Numbered from the stretch's first letter, positions 41,912-50,417 are shown. The stretch is 64,000 bases of DNA from Chloroflexota bacterium (GCA_022826485.1 JAJDUU010000016.1:124001-188000); one strand, 5' to 3'. Numbers and translations are program-made. Notes: generated from the letters alone by a model not told the origin.

Positions 41912-43498
41912 GTGGCTGCCGTGGCATTTGAGCTCGAAGTCTTTCGCCATCTCTTCGCGTCGGTTGCCGAAGAGATGGGCGTGACGGTGCAGCGCAGCGC
42001 GCACTCTCCCAATATCAAGGAGCGGCGCGATCATTCCTGCGCCGTGTTCGACCACCAGGGCCAGATGGTGGCGCAGGCGGCCCACGTTCCGGTGCACCTG
42101 GGCGCCATGCCCATGGCGGTGCAGGCGGCCATCGACTTCTACGCCGAGGGCACGCCCACCCCGGGCGATCTGATCATCGTCAACGATCCGTATCTGGGCG
42201 GCACGCACCTTCCCGACATCACTACGGTCTCGCCGGTTTTCGTCGGCGAGCCGCTCGAAATGTGGGGCTGGGTGGCCACGCGCGCGCACCATGCCGACGT
42301 GGGCGGCCTGACGCCCGGCTCGATGCCCATGTCCACGGAGCTCTTCCACGAAGGCATCGTCATCCCGCCCCTCAAGCTGGTGGACGCCGGTAAGGTTGAC
42401 GAGCAGCTGATCGAGCTCATCTGCCGTAACGTGCGCACGCCCGACGAGCGGCGCGGCGACCTCGCGGCGCAACTCGCCTCGCACCAGGTGGGCGAAACCC
42501 GGCTGCAAGCGTTTGCGCGACGCTACGGACCGGGCGAGTTGACTCGCATGGCGCGGGATCTCATGGCCTACACCGAGCAACTGGTGGTGGCGCGGCTGCG
42601 CCGCGTGCCGAATGGGACGTATGCGTTCGAGGACTTCCTAGACGATGACGGGCGAGGCGGTCCCTCGACACCGCTGCGGGTCGCCATCACCGTGCGCGAC
42701 GGGCGACTCATCGTCGACTTTGCGGGCACGGCGGCGTCGGTGCCCGGATCGCTCAACGCGCCGTCGGCCATCACTCACTCCGCCGCGCTCTATGTCGTGC
42801 GCTGCCTGGCGGGCGCCGACGTGCCGGCCAACGACGGCGCGCGGGCGGTGCTGGACGTGCGCGTGCCGCTGGGAACGGTTCTGAATCCCCAACCGCCCCA
42901 CGCCGTGGCGGCGGGCAACGTCGAGACGTCGCAGCGAGTCGTGGATCTGCTCTGGGGCGCCCTGGCCCAGGCGCTTCCCGACGAGGTGCCGGCCGCCAGC
43001 CAGGGAACCATGAACAACCTCGTAATCGGCGGAACCGATCCGCGATCGGGCGGTGCCTATACCTACTACGAGACCATTGCCGGGGGCTCCGGCGCGGGAC
43101 CCAGGCGACCGGGGACGAGCGGCGTCCACGTCGCCATGACCAACACGTTGAATACGCCCGTCGAGGCGCTCGAGCTCGCCTATCCGATGCGCGCGCGGCG
43201 CTATGCCTTGCGGCCGGGCTCGGGCGGCGCCGGAGCGCACCGCGGCGGCAACGGCGTGGTGCGCGAGGTCGAAATGCTGGCCCCGGCGTCGGTGACCATC
43301 GTGGCCGAGCGACGTCGGATTGGCCCCTGGGGACTGCACGGCGGCGGCGCGGGCCGGCGCGGGCGTGATCGGATCCGCCGCCGCGGCGGACGCTGGCGTG
43401 ACGTTCCGGGCAAGGGCACGCATCGTCTGGAGGCCGGCGATCTGGTGCAGGTCTCCACGCCCGGCGGCGGCGGCTGGGGCGCTAGCGACGCCGGTTGA
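41912..43498 (+). CDS. Hydantoinase B/oxoprolinase family protein (HyuB)
   Basis: A 528-residue protein of the HyuB/oxoprolinase beta family, which with HyuA hydrolyses N-methylhydantoin, 5-oxoproline or related rings in an ATP-dependent way. Signatures: ERRDHSCAVFDHQGQMVAQAAHVPVHLGAMP near 35, NDPYLGGTHLPDITTVSPVF near 90, TRAHHADVGG near 128, PGSMPMSTELFHEGIVIPP near 140, and a Gly-rich C-terminus. GTG 41912 has no ribosome-binding site, but TATGCT (41897-41902) ends ten bases before it, suggesting a nearly leaderless mRNA. HyuA, its usual neighbour, is absent. The 3' end overlaps the convergent thpR by 17 bases. Confidence 0.88.
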   Translation: MAAVAFELEVFRHLFASVAEEMGVTVQRSAHSPNIKERRDHSCAVFDHQGQMVAQAAHVPVHLGAMPMAVQAAIDFYAEGTPTPGDLIIVNDPYLGGTHLPDITTVSPVFVGEPLEMWGWVATRAHHADVGGLTPGSMPMSTELFHEGIVIPPLKLVDAGKVDEQLIELICRNVRTPDERRGDLAAQLASHQVGETRLQAFARRYGPGELTRMARDLMAYTEQLVVARLRRVPNGTYAFEDFLDDDGRGGPSTPLRVAITVRDGRLIVDFAGTAASVPGSLNAPSAITHSAALYVVRCLAGADVPANDGARAVLDVRVPLGTVLNPQPPHAVAAGNVETSQRVVDLLWGALAQALPDEVPAASQGTMNNLVIGGTDPRSGGAYTYYETIAGGSGAGPRRPGTSGVHVAMTNTLNTPVEALELAYPMRARRYALRPGSGGAGAHRGGNGVVREVEMLAPASVTIVAERRRIGPWGLHGGGAGRRGRDRIRRRGGRWRDVPGKGTHRLEAGDLVQVSTPGGGGWGASDAG

Positions 43499-44108
43499 AC
43501 AGGCGAAAGCCCCGCTCGGCCTCCGCGGCCGGCGGAGCGTCCGCATCGAACTCGACCGCCAACACCTCGCGGTAAACCGCGCCGGCCGGCGACAGGTCGC
43601 TTTCGAAGAGGCAGACGGCGTCCACCGTGTGGGCGCCAAGCGCTTCCAGGCGCGCGGCCTCGAAGCGACGCGCCACGCCCATCCGCGTGGACGGGGTGGC
43701 CTGACGCCCGATGCGCGCGAGCGTGACGTGCGGACTGAACGGCCGGGACCCCATGCGCAGTCCGATGCCCTGCATCTCACGCGTGACGGCCGCCTGGAGA
43801 TCGCGCACGGCGTCGAGGTCGCCGGTCACGCCGACCCAGGCGACGCGCGGCTCGCCGCCCGTGGGAAACGTGCCGCCGCTGCCGAACCTCAGCACGAAGG
43901 GCGAGCGCCCACGCGTCGCGGCCTCCAGACCTGAGCGGATGCTGTCGGCCGAGTGCGCCGGCACTTCGCCCAGGAAGGCCAGGGTCAGATGCAGACTATC
44001 GGCCGACATGCAGCGCACGTCGCGCACGTTGCCGACCAACGAGCGCGCACGTCTGGCGAGCTCGACCCGCAGCTCCTGCGGATAGGAAATGGCGACAAAC
44101 GCTCGCAT
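43482..44108 (-). CDS. thpR: RNA 2',3'-cyclic phosphodiesterase (2'-5' RNA ligase family)
   Basis: A 208-residue two-histidine phosphodiesterase. The two HxTx motifs are LHLTL (His40, Thr42) and PHVTL (His127, Thr129), with the MRAFVAISYPQEL N-terminus and FGSGGTFP loop typical of ThpR. Family members open 2',3'-cyclic phosphate RNA ends. The ATG 44108 lies inside the inverted repeat that overlaps the promoter of the divergent DXS-like gene. No adjacent RNA-repair gene. Confidence 0.87.
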   Translation of the reverse strand: MRAFVAISYPQELRVELARRARSLVGNVRDVRCMSADSLHLTLAFLGEVPAHSADSIRSGLEAATRGRSPFVLRFGSGGTFPTGGEPRVAWVGVTGDLDAVRDLQAAVTREMQGIGLRMGSRPFSPHVTLARIGRQATPSTRMGVARRFEAARLEALGAHTVDAVCLFESDLSPAGAVYREVLAVEFDADAPPAAEAERGFRLFNRRR

Positions 44109-44124
44109 AGGCTGCGAGTATAAT
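44102..44124 (+). promoter_or_regulatory. Promoter of the DXS-like gene with adjoining dyad
   Basis: TATAAT (44119-44124), a perfect -10, is directly preceded by the inverted repeat CTCGCA-TAGGC-TGCGAG (44102-44118) occupying the spacer. No consensus -35 is present, so activation or repression by a protein at the dyad is likely. It is about 77 bases before the DXS-like start and also covers the thpR start. Confidence 0.5.
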
Positions 44125-44200
44125 TTCACGCCTCGGGTGGGCTGATCGTTGGCTGCGCCCGCTGCACGGCTCGGGGCGTACCCACGCGCGAGGTTCAAGC

Positions 44201-45502
44201 ATGGCCGCGGCCGAAGGCGTCCTCATCAGCGACGGAACGACGCCGCTGGATACCGCGCGCCGGCACGAGCTAGGCGAGCAGCTCCGCGACCGCATCCGCC
44301 GCGCCGAATCCGGGGCATCCGCGGCCACCCTGGCTGCCGCCGATTTGGCCGTGGCGATCCACACCACTGTTCCCAATCCGGCGACCACGGTGTTTTGGGA
44401 CGCCGGCGGACATGCCGAGGCCTACCGGCACCTCCTGGGCCTCGAACCATCGACCGCGGCCCCGCCGGCGCCCGGCCGAGCCGTCTCCGAGGCCGTGGGC
44501 GTGGCGGTGGCGCGCATGTTGCAGGGCGACGCGACGTCGATCGTCGCGGTCATCGACGGACAGGGCTTGAGCGCCGGACTGGCGTTCGAGGCGGTCAATC
44601 ACGCGGGGCACCTGCAGCTCCCGTTGGTGCTCGTGCTGGTGGACGCTCCCAGCACGCGTGCCCGCAGCGTCGGCGCCGTCTCGCGTCATCTCACCCGCCT
44701 GCGCGGTCACCCGCGCTACGCCGAGGCCAAGGCCCTGATCGAGCAGGCGTTGAGCCGGATGCCGGCGGGCGGCCAGGCCGTCGAGGTGGCCCGGCGACTC
44801 AAAAACTCCATGCGCGAGTTGCTGATTCCAACCGAAATCTGGGAGGAATTGCTCGGCTTCACCTATCTGGGACCGGTCGACGGGGCCAGCGCCGACGCCC
44901 TGTCGGAATCGCTGGCGCTGGCTCTGGAAGTGCGCCGGCCGGTGCTGCTGCACGTGGCGGCTCCCGCAGGCGCGGCCGTGCGTCGCCCGTCGGCGGACGC
45001 CGTCCGCAACGGCGCCGCGGCAGCGCGCGAGGCCTGGTTGGGGACCGCGGCGGCCGTCCTCGCGGACCTCGCGGAATCCGATGAGCTGTGCGTGACCGTG
45101 AGCGCGGGCAGCACGGCTCGCGCGGCGCTGCACGCCGTCGCCGAACGCGTGCCGGAGCGGTTCCTCGACGTCGAGCTCGGCGAAGCGCACGGCATGTCGC
45201 TGGCGGCGAGCCTGGGCCGGCAAGGCATGCGTCCGGTGGTCGTCCTGGCCGCCTCTCGCGCGCTGGCGACCATCGCGCCCTTGCTCACCGACGCCCCCGA
45301 GGCGGCGTCGCCCCTGACCATCGTGGCCTTTGCCGATGCGGCGGATGATTCGGCGGAGCGAATGCTGCCGCTGGGCGCAATCCCCGGCCTCGACGTGGTT
45401 ACGCCCGCGACGCCCGATGAGCTGCGAGACGTGCTCGCGTCGGCGCTGGCCGGGCGGCGCTGGACCCTGGTGCAGTTGCCCGCGGGCGCCACGCCGGAGT
45501 AA
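44201..45502 (+). CDS. DXS-like (1-deoxy-D-xylulose-5-phosphate synthase) paralogue, degenerate
   Basis: A 433-residue protein clearly derived from DXS: LSAGLAFEAVNHAG near 125, VGAVSRHLTRLRGHPRYAEAK near 160, LLGFTYLGPVDG near 215, LLHVAAPAG, then a pyrimidine-type domain (LDVELGEAHGMSLAASLG, Glu retained). The His-Leu-Gly motif near the N-terminus is gone, the GDG motif of the TPP-magnesium site reads DGQG out of register, the NDN ligand is VDA, and the DRAG...HHG segment is lost. The third (C-terminal) domain, about 180 residues, is absent; normal DXS has about 620. GAGG lies seven bases before the ATG. Activity as DXS is very unlikely, and a regulatory or altered role is inferred. An amidohydrolase gene follows by 18 bases. 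Confidence 0.78.
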   Translation: MAAAEGVLISDGTTPLDTARRHELGEQLRDRIRRAESGASAATLAAADLAVAIHTTVPNPATTVFWDAGGHAEAYRHLLGLEPSTAAPPAPGRAVSEAVGVAVARMLQGDATSIVAVIDGQGLSAGLAFEAVNHAGHLQLPLVLVLVDAPSTRARSVGAVSRHLTRLRGHPRYAEAKALIEQALSRMPAGGQAVEVARRLKNSMRELLIPTEIWEELLGFTYLGPVDGASADALSESLALALEVRRPVLLHVAAPAGAAVRRPSADAVRNGAAAAREAWLGTAAAVLADLAESDELCVTVSAGSTARAALHAVAERVPERFLDVELGEAHGMSLAASLGRQGMRPVVVLAASRALATIAPLLTDAPEAASPLTIVAFADAADDSAERMLPLGAIPGLDVVTPATPDELRDVLASALAGRRWTLVQLPAGATPE

Positions 45503-45520
45503 GCGTCCACCACCGACCCG

Positions 45521-46396
45521 ATGCACGACGATCCGTCCCCAATCATCGACGCCCACACCCACGTCGTGCCTCCGGACGTGGCGGCCGATCGGGAGCGATT
45601 CCTCGAAGCGGATCTCTGGTTTCGCCGTCTCTACGCCAATCCCCGACGCACCCTCGCCACCGCCGACGACGCGGCGCTCGAAATGGCTCGCTCGGGCGTC
45701 ACCACCACCGTTGCCTTCGGTTTCGCGTGGCGGGACCCGAGCCTGTGCGTCCTCAACAACGACTACATCCTCGAACAAGCCGCGGCGCATCCCGAATCGC
45801 TGGTCCCCTATTGCGTGGTGTCGCCGTCCGACCTCGAGTTCAGCATCGTGGAGATGGAGCGGTGCCGGAGGCGCGGAGCTGTCGGCGTGGGCGAGCTGTT
45901 TCCGGAAGGCCAGGGATGGAACCTGCACGACCGCGGCGCGCTGCGGGAATTCGTCGGCGCGGTTCGCGGGCTGGGACTGGTGCTCAACCTGCACGTGAGC
46001 GAGCCCGCCGGCCACGACTATCCCGGCAAGGACTCGACCACGCCCGCAGCCATCTGGCCGCTGATCGAGATGGCGGGCGGCGAGGTGTCCATCGTGCTCT
46101 CACACTGGGGCGGCGGCGCCGCGTTCTACGAGCTGATGCCCGAGGTTCGCGATCTGACGCGCCGGATTTACTACGACTCCGCGGCCAGCCATCTGTTGTA
46201 TGTGCCCCACGTCTTCGACGTGATGGCGCGGCTGGCCCCGGGGCGGATCCTGTTCGGCAGCGACTTCCCGCTCATGACCCAGCGCCGGGCGCTGCGTCAC
46301 GTGCGCGCGGCTGGACTGGATGCGACGGTGATGGCGGCGTTGCTGGGCGGCAATGCCCAAAAGCTGGGACTGGGCGGCGCTCCGAGATTGACCTGA
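45521..46396 (+). CDS. Amidohydrolase 2 family metal-dependent hydrolase (COG2159)
   Basis: A 291-residue TIM-barrel hydrolase or decarboxylase of the ACMSD-related group. Motifs: IIDAHTHVVPP (8-18; HxH), LNLHVSEPAG near 155, IVLSHWGGGAAF near 190 and ILFGSDFPLM near 245 (Asp). Members decarboxylate aromatic acids or hydrolyse cyclic compounds, but the substrate is not identifiable. It starts 18 bases after the DXS-like gene, probably in the same transcript. It ends 20 bases before the convergent corrinoid protein gene. Confidence 0.83.
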   Translation: MHDDPSPIIDAHTHVVPPDVAADRERFLEADLWFRRLYANPRRTLATADDAALEMARSGVTTTVAFGFAWRDPSLCVLNNDYILEQAAAHPESLVPYCVVSPSDLEFSIVEMERCRRRGAVGVGELFPEGQGWNLHDRGALREFVGAVRGLGLVLNLHVSEPAGHDYPGKDSTTPAAIWPLIEMAGGEVSIVLSHWGGGAAFYELMPEVRDLTRRIYYDSAASHLLYVPHVFDVMARLAPGRILFGSDFPLMTQRRALRHVRAAGLDATVMAALLGGNAQKLGLGGAPRLT

Positions 46397-46415
46397 CGGT
46401 CGCGGCGCAGGTTCG

Positions 46416-47285
46416 CTAGCGGGCGAGCTCTCGTTCGATCTCCGCCGAAAGGCGCGCTAGGTGCGATGGGTCGTAGCCCACCTCGGCAGCCTGCTCCACG
46501 AGCCGGCGCGTCTGATCGAGGCCCTCGCGGTGCTGGGCCGATCCAGGCTCTTCGCGCACGGCCACCTGCAACGCGTCCCGTGCTTGGAGATAGAGCTGGC
46601 GCCCCTGCTCTTCCGGCGATTCTTCCTCGACGCCGACGCCTAGCAGGCGCTTGGTCAGCGTGACCGCGGAGGCCGCGTCGGGCGCGTAGCCATCGGCGTT
46701 GATCTCGTCGGCGTAGCGCTGGGTGACCGGCGCGCCGCCGATGATGCACTGCACCTGGTCGTCGAGGCCCGCCGCCTCGACGGCTTCGATGGTGCTGCGC
46801 ATGTTGGTCATCGTGGTCGTCAGCAGCGCCGACATGCCCACGATGTGCGCGCCCTGGCTCAGCGCTTCCTGGACGTATTCGTCGGGGTGGGTGTCGATGC
46901 CGGTGTCGGTGACGTCGAAGCCGGCGCCTTCGAGCATCATGGCCACCAGGTTCTTGCCGATGTCGTGCAGGTCGCCGCGGACCGTGCCGATCACCACGCG
47001 GCCCAGCGGCTCGATCCCGGATTCGGTCAGCAGCGGTCGCAGAATGGCCATACCCGTTTTCATGGCCCTGGCGGAGATCAGGACCTCCGGCACGTAGTAC
47101 TGGTTCGTGCGGAACAACTCGCCGACGACGTCCATCCCCGGAATCATGCCGTCGTTGATGATCGCGCCGGGGGGCACGTCCGCTTCGAGGCAAGCCTTGA
47201 CCAGGCGATCCACGCCCGGAGCGTCGCCCTTGATGATGCTGTCGCTCAATTCCTGGAACGCCGCGTCGATGTCGATATCCGCCAT
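46416..47285 (-). CDS. Corrinoid (B12-binding) methyl-transfer protein, MtbC/MttC type
   Basis: A 289-residue methylcobamide carrier. Residues 1-90 form the helical cap (GMDVVGELFRTNQYYVPEVLISARAM), then the Rossmann B12 domain with the His-on motif GDLHDIGKN (Asp105, His107) and GMSALLTTTMTNM near 160 and IIGGAPVT near 188. From about 215 a charged helical extension (75 residues) is added that simple MtbC-like proteins (about 215 residues) lack. Its methyltransferase partner is not in the window. The RACo-like activator at 18714-20606 is the expected reactivation partner. ATG 47285 begins the cap domain. Confidence 0.9.
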   Translation of the reverse strand: MADIDIDAAFQELSDSIIKGDAPGVDRLVKACLEADVPPGAIINDGMIPGMDVVGELFRTNQYYVPEVLISARAMKTGMAILRPLLTESGIEPLGRVVIGTVRGDLHDIGKNLVAMMLEGAGFDVTDTGIDTHPDEYVQEALSQGAHIVGMSALLTTTMTNMRSTIEAVEAAGLDDQVQCIIGGAPVTQRYADEINADGYAPDAASAVTLTKRLLGVGVEEESPEEQGRQLYLQARDALQVAVREEPGSAQHREGLDQTRRLVEQAAEVGYDPSHLARLSAEIERELAR

Positions 47286-47472
47286 TGCACGTCCTGGGTT
47301 GCGGGGGATTTCTGCCGGGTCGACCGCTGGGTTCTTGGTCGCATTGCGCGGACCGACCCAATCCAGCCGCGAGCGTACCATCACCAACGACTCGCGCGAC
47401 CGCCAATCGAGTCGCGGACGGTCTCGCGGCGCCGTGCCACGATTGGCTGCCTGACATTCGTGAGAGGGTCGC

Positions 47473-48102
47473 GTGCGCTGGGCTCAGGCGTCCGCCGTCG
47501 TGCTCGCCAGCGGCAGTCCGCACAAGCTGGCCGAGTTTCGGCAATTGTTCTGTGGCTCGCCGGTGCGAATCCGGCCGCCGACCGATGTTGCCACTCCACC
47601 GGAGGTCAATGAGACTGGCGCCACGTTCCTGCAAAACGCGCGCCTCAAGGCCGTGGCTTACGCCCAGGCGTGCCGGGCGTGGTGTCTGGCCGATGACTCG
47701 GGGCTGGAGGTCGACAGCCTGGGCGGCGCGCCGGGCGTGCGCTCGGCGCGATACGCCGGGCCGAACGCCACCGACGACATGCGCAATCGCAAGCTGCTCA
47801 CCGCTTTGGCCGACGTGCCGAAGGCGCGACGCACGGCGCGCTTCCGCTGCGCGGTGGTGCTGGCCGCGCCGGACGGGTCGATCGTGTACACGGCCCTGCG
47901 CGCCTGTGAGGGCCGCATCGCGCGCGAGCCGCGGGGCGCGCATGGGTTCGGCTATGACCCGCTGTTCGTCGTGGGCGCGGGCGACCGGACCATGGCCGAG
48001 CTGACGGCGGACGAGAAGAATCGCGTGAGCCATCGCGGGCAGGCGGCCCGCGCGGCGCGACGCTTCCTGGAGCACCGCCTGGCGGCGATGCCGTACGGCT
48101 GA
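47473..48102 (+). CDS. rdgB: XTP/dITP diphosphatase (HAM1 family)
   Basis: A 209-residue house-cleaning pyrophosphatase that removes dITP, XTP and ITP. Signatures: VVLASGSPHKLAEF at 10-23 (phosphate loop), FLQNARLKA, CLADDSGLEVDSLGGAPGVRSARYAG near 85, GFGYDPLFVV near 165 and NRVSHRGQA near 185. GTG start with GAGAGGG six bases upstream. It opens the long plus-strand housekeeping run but is followed by the two SDR genes rather than the usual rph. Confidence 0.93.
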   Translation: MRWAQASAVVLASGSPHKLAEFRQLFCGSPVRIRPPTDVATPPEVNETGATFLQNARLKAVAYAQACRAWCLADDSGLEVDSLGGAPGVRSARYAGPNATDDMRNRKLLTALADVPKARRTARFRCAVVLAAPDGSIVYTALRACEGRIAREPRGAHGFGYDPLFVVGAGDRTMAELTADEKNRVSHRGQAARAARRFLEHRLAAMPYG

Positions 48103-48126
48103 GCGGCGCTTCGTATAGCGGCCCCT

Positions 48127-48837
48127 TTGCTACGCTCCGCCGCGGCAGCGATCCCCCAGTTGCACGTGCCACCCGACGCCCGCGCCGTCTTCGTCACCGC
48201 CGCCGGATCACTCGCCGGGCAGGCGATCGGGCGCCGCCTGGCGCTGGATGGGGCATCCGTCGCGTTTGCCGATGCGGATCGCGGCGTGGCATGCGCGGCC
48301 GCTGAAGCCGTCCGCGCCGGCGGAGGACTCGCGGCGGGATTCGCCATGGACCTGCGAGATTGGGCGTCGACTCGGCGCGCGGTTCAGGCCGCACGCGATG
48401 GCTGGTCTGGGCTGGACCTGCTGGTGAACGTGGTCGACGATTCGCCGACGGCGCCGTTTCTGGCGCTTTCCGAGGATGATCTTGCGGACCCCTTCGATGC
48501 GCCGCTGGTCGGTCTCATGCACGGGGTGCGGGCGGCGGCGGAGCACATGCGGGCCGCCGGCGCGGGGTGCATCGTCAACGTCTTCCCGCTCAGCGGCGAC
48601 GACCACGCGCTCGGCGGCGCCATGGCCGGCGGAGCGGAGATGCTCACCCGCGCCGCTGGCGTGGAGCTTGCCCCGCTCGGAATCCGCGTGACCGGCGTCG
48701 CCGCGACCAGCGTTCGCGAGAACCCGTCGGCCATTGCCGACGCGGTGGCGTTCGCGGTTTCGTCCGACGCCAGCTACGTCACCGGGTCGACCCTGGTCGT
48801 TGCGGAAAGGCACGCCCGGCAGTGGCACGCCCGGTAG
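48127..48837 (+). CDS. SDR-fold protein lacking the catalytic residues
   Basis: A 236-residue Rossmann protein of the short-chain dehydrogenase family. The nucleotide loop is VTAAGSLAGQAIG rather than TGxxxGIG, and the NNAG position is NVVDD. In the active-site helix the Tyr-x-x-x-Lys pair is missing: the segment is LGGAMAGGAEMLTRAAGVELAP, where homologues have YxASKxA. SGDD preserves a serine only. It is therefore probably not an oxidoreductase. It overlaps by 16 bases the gene for an intact SDR, so the pair may form a mixed complex. The TTG start is uncertain; GTG 48166 is an alternative. Confidence 0.72.
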   Translation: MLRSAAAAIPQLHVPPDARAVFVTAAGSLAGQAIGRRLALDGASVAFADADRGVACAAAEAVRAGGGLAAGFAMDLRDWASTRRAVQAARDGWSGLDLLVNVVDDSPTAPFLALSEDDLADPFDAPLVGLMHGVRAAAEHMRAAGAGCIVNVFPLSGDDHALGGAMAGGAEMLTRAAGVELAPLGIRVTGVAATSVRENPSAIADAVAFAVSSDASYVTGSTLVVAERHARQWHAR

Positions 48838-49550
48838 CCATCGTCACCGGCGCCGCCCACGGCATCGGCCGGGCCTGCGCCGCGCGACTGGCGAGCGACG
48901 GGTACGTCGTCGTGTCCACGGATATCGACGACGCGGTGCACGCGCAGGCTGTTGAGGGCCGAATTGAGACGCATGAACTCGACGCCGCCGATATCGCTGC
49001 CGGCCGGTCGCTGGTCGACGATGTCGCGCGACGCCTGGGCGGCGTCGATGCGCTGGTCAACAACGCGGGATACACCGAGCGCCGGTCCATCGAGCAGTTG
49101 GAGACCGCCGAATGGCGCCGCATGCTCGACGTGCACGTGCGCGGACCGCTGTTTCTGATTCAGGCCGTGGCGCGCGACCTGATTCGCCGGGGCGCATCCG
49201 GCGCCATCGTGAACATGACGTCCATCCGGGCCATCGTGGCGGAGCCGGGCCAGCTGCACTACTGCGCCGCCAAGGGCGCGCTGCACGCGCTGGCGCCGGC
49301 GTTGGCTCCGGAGCTGGGCCGACACAACGTGCGCATCAACAACGTCGCGCCGGGACTCGTCGCCACGCGCATGACGGCCTCGGTGCGCGCCGACCCGGAG
49401 TCGCTCTCGCTGCGCCTGCCCCGGCTGCCCATGGGACGCTATGCGGAACCGTCCGAAGTCGCGGCCTGCGTGGCTCATCTGCTCTCGGACGAGGCCCGCG
49501 CCATCTCCGGGCAGACGCTGGCGGCCGACGGCGGATACCTGGCCGGCTAG
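48822..49550 (+). CDS. Short-chain dehydrogenase/reductase (classical SDR)
   Basis: A 242-residue oxidoreductase with intact SDR motifs: VTGAAHGIGRA (cofactor loop), DALVNNAGYTE near 78, NMTSIRA (catalytic Ser near 130), YCAAKGALHAL (catalytic Tyr and Lys near 143 and 147), RINNVAPGLV and a terminal GQTLAADGGYL. The GTG at 48822 is inside the preceding gene and has GGAAAGG 11 bases upstream, so the two are coupled. Substrate unknown; FabG-like or sugar/alcohol dehydrogenase are both possible. Confidence 0.88.
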   Translation: MARPVAIVTGAAHGIGRACAARLASDGYVVVSTDIDDAVHAQAVEGRIETHELDAADIAAGRSLVDDVARRLGGVDALVNNAGYTERRSIEQLETAEWRRMLDVHVRGPLFLIQAVARDLIRRGASGAIVNMTSIRAIVAEPGQLHYCAAKGALHALAPALAPELGRHNVRINNVAPGLVATRMTASVRADPESLSLRLPRLPMGRYAEPSEVAACVAHLLSDEARAISGQTLAADGGYLAG

Positions 49551-49592
49551 GTCGAGTTCGTACACGGCCGCGCCCATGCTCGATACTTGAGT

Positions 49593-50417
49593 ATGCGTGT
49601 CTCCGATCGGCCCGCGTTTCGTCCCTCGCGTCGGCGCGGCCAGAACTTCCTGGTGGACCGCGGCATTCAGCGCCGCATCGCCCAGGCGGCGCAGTTGCCG
49701 CCCGAGGCGGTGGTGCTCGAGATCGGCGCGGGCACCGGCTTGCTCACCGAAGCGCTCCGCCCGCTCGCGTCTCGCGTGATCGCGGTGGAAGTCGAGCCTG
49801 AGCTGGCGGAGCGTTTGCACGAGCGCTTCGCCGAGGACGAGGCGATCCACGTGGTCAACGCCGACGCCCTGGCGTTGGACATCGCCGCGCTGGGCGTCTC
49901 CGACTATCACGTCGTCGCAAACCTGCCCTTCAGCGTCGGCACCCGTCTGCTCATCGAACTGCTGCAATCCGATTCGCCGCCCCAGAGCCTGACGGTGCTG
50001 TTGCAGCGCGACGTGGTCGACCGCGCGTGCGCGTCCCCGGGGAAGATGCGGCTGCTGAGCGTGATCGTGCAGTCATGGGCGCAGCCGCGGCGACTGTTCG
50101 ACATCCCGCCCGGCGCGTTCCGGCCGCGACCCAAGGTCACGTCCACGCTGTTGCACCTGCGGCCGAGGCCGCTCGACGCTCGGGATCGCGCGCGACTGTC
50201 TCGCCGCATCGCCGCTGCCCGCAGGGCGTTCCGGCAGCCGCGCAAGCAGCTGGCCAATGCCCTGGGCTCGCCGGCCGGAATCGACGGGGCGCTCGAGTCG
50301 CGCGGCATCGATCCCAAGCGGCGGCCCGAGACGCTGTCGCTGGAGGAGTGGGACGACGTGGCCGATGCGCTCGCCGCTCAGCCGGCCGCCGCCGTAGCCG
50401 GGTCGGCTGCCACGTGA
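49593..50417 (+). CDS. rsmA: 16S rRNA dimethyladenosine transferase (KsgA/RsmA)
   Basis: A 274-residue methyltransferase that dimethylates two adenosines near the 3' end of 16S rRNA. Signatures: RRRGQNFLVD (13-22), the SAM site VLEIGAGTGLLTEAL (42-56), EVEPELAERL, and VANLPFSVGTRLL near 105, the NLPF(Y) substrate motif. The ATG 49593 fits the domain start and lies six bases after a GATACT box, suggesting leaderless initiation. Its stop overlaps the pth GTG by four bases. Confidence 0.93.
   Translation: MRVSDRPAFRPSRRRGQNFLVDRGIQRRIAQAAQLPPEAVVLEIGAGTGLLTEALRPLASRVIAVEVEPELAERLHERFAEDEAIHVVNADALALDIAALGVSDYHVVANLPFSVGTRLLIELLQSDSPPQSLTVLLQRDVVDRACASPGKMRLLSVIVQSWAQPRRLFDIPPGAFRPRPKVTSTLLHLRPRPLDARDRARLSRRIAAARRAFRQPRKQLANALGSPAGIDGALESRGIDPKRRPETLSLEEWDDVADALAAQPAAAVAGSAAT

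Noticed and set aside
46416-47285. Cobalamin-dependent methionine synthase fragment
   Set aside because: Size, cap domain and isolated B12 domain fit the MtbC/MttC carrier; no homocysteine or pterin domain is present.
48127-48837. The first SDR as a frameshifted pseudogene
   Set aside because: The frame is uninterrupted with normal SDR-like spacing of strands and helices; only catalytic residues are substituted.
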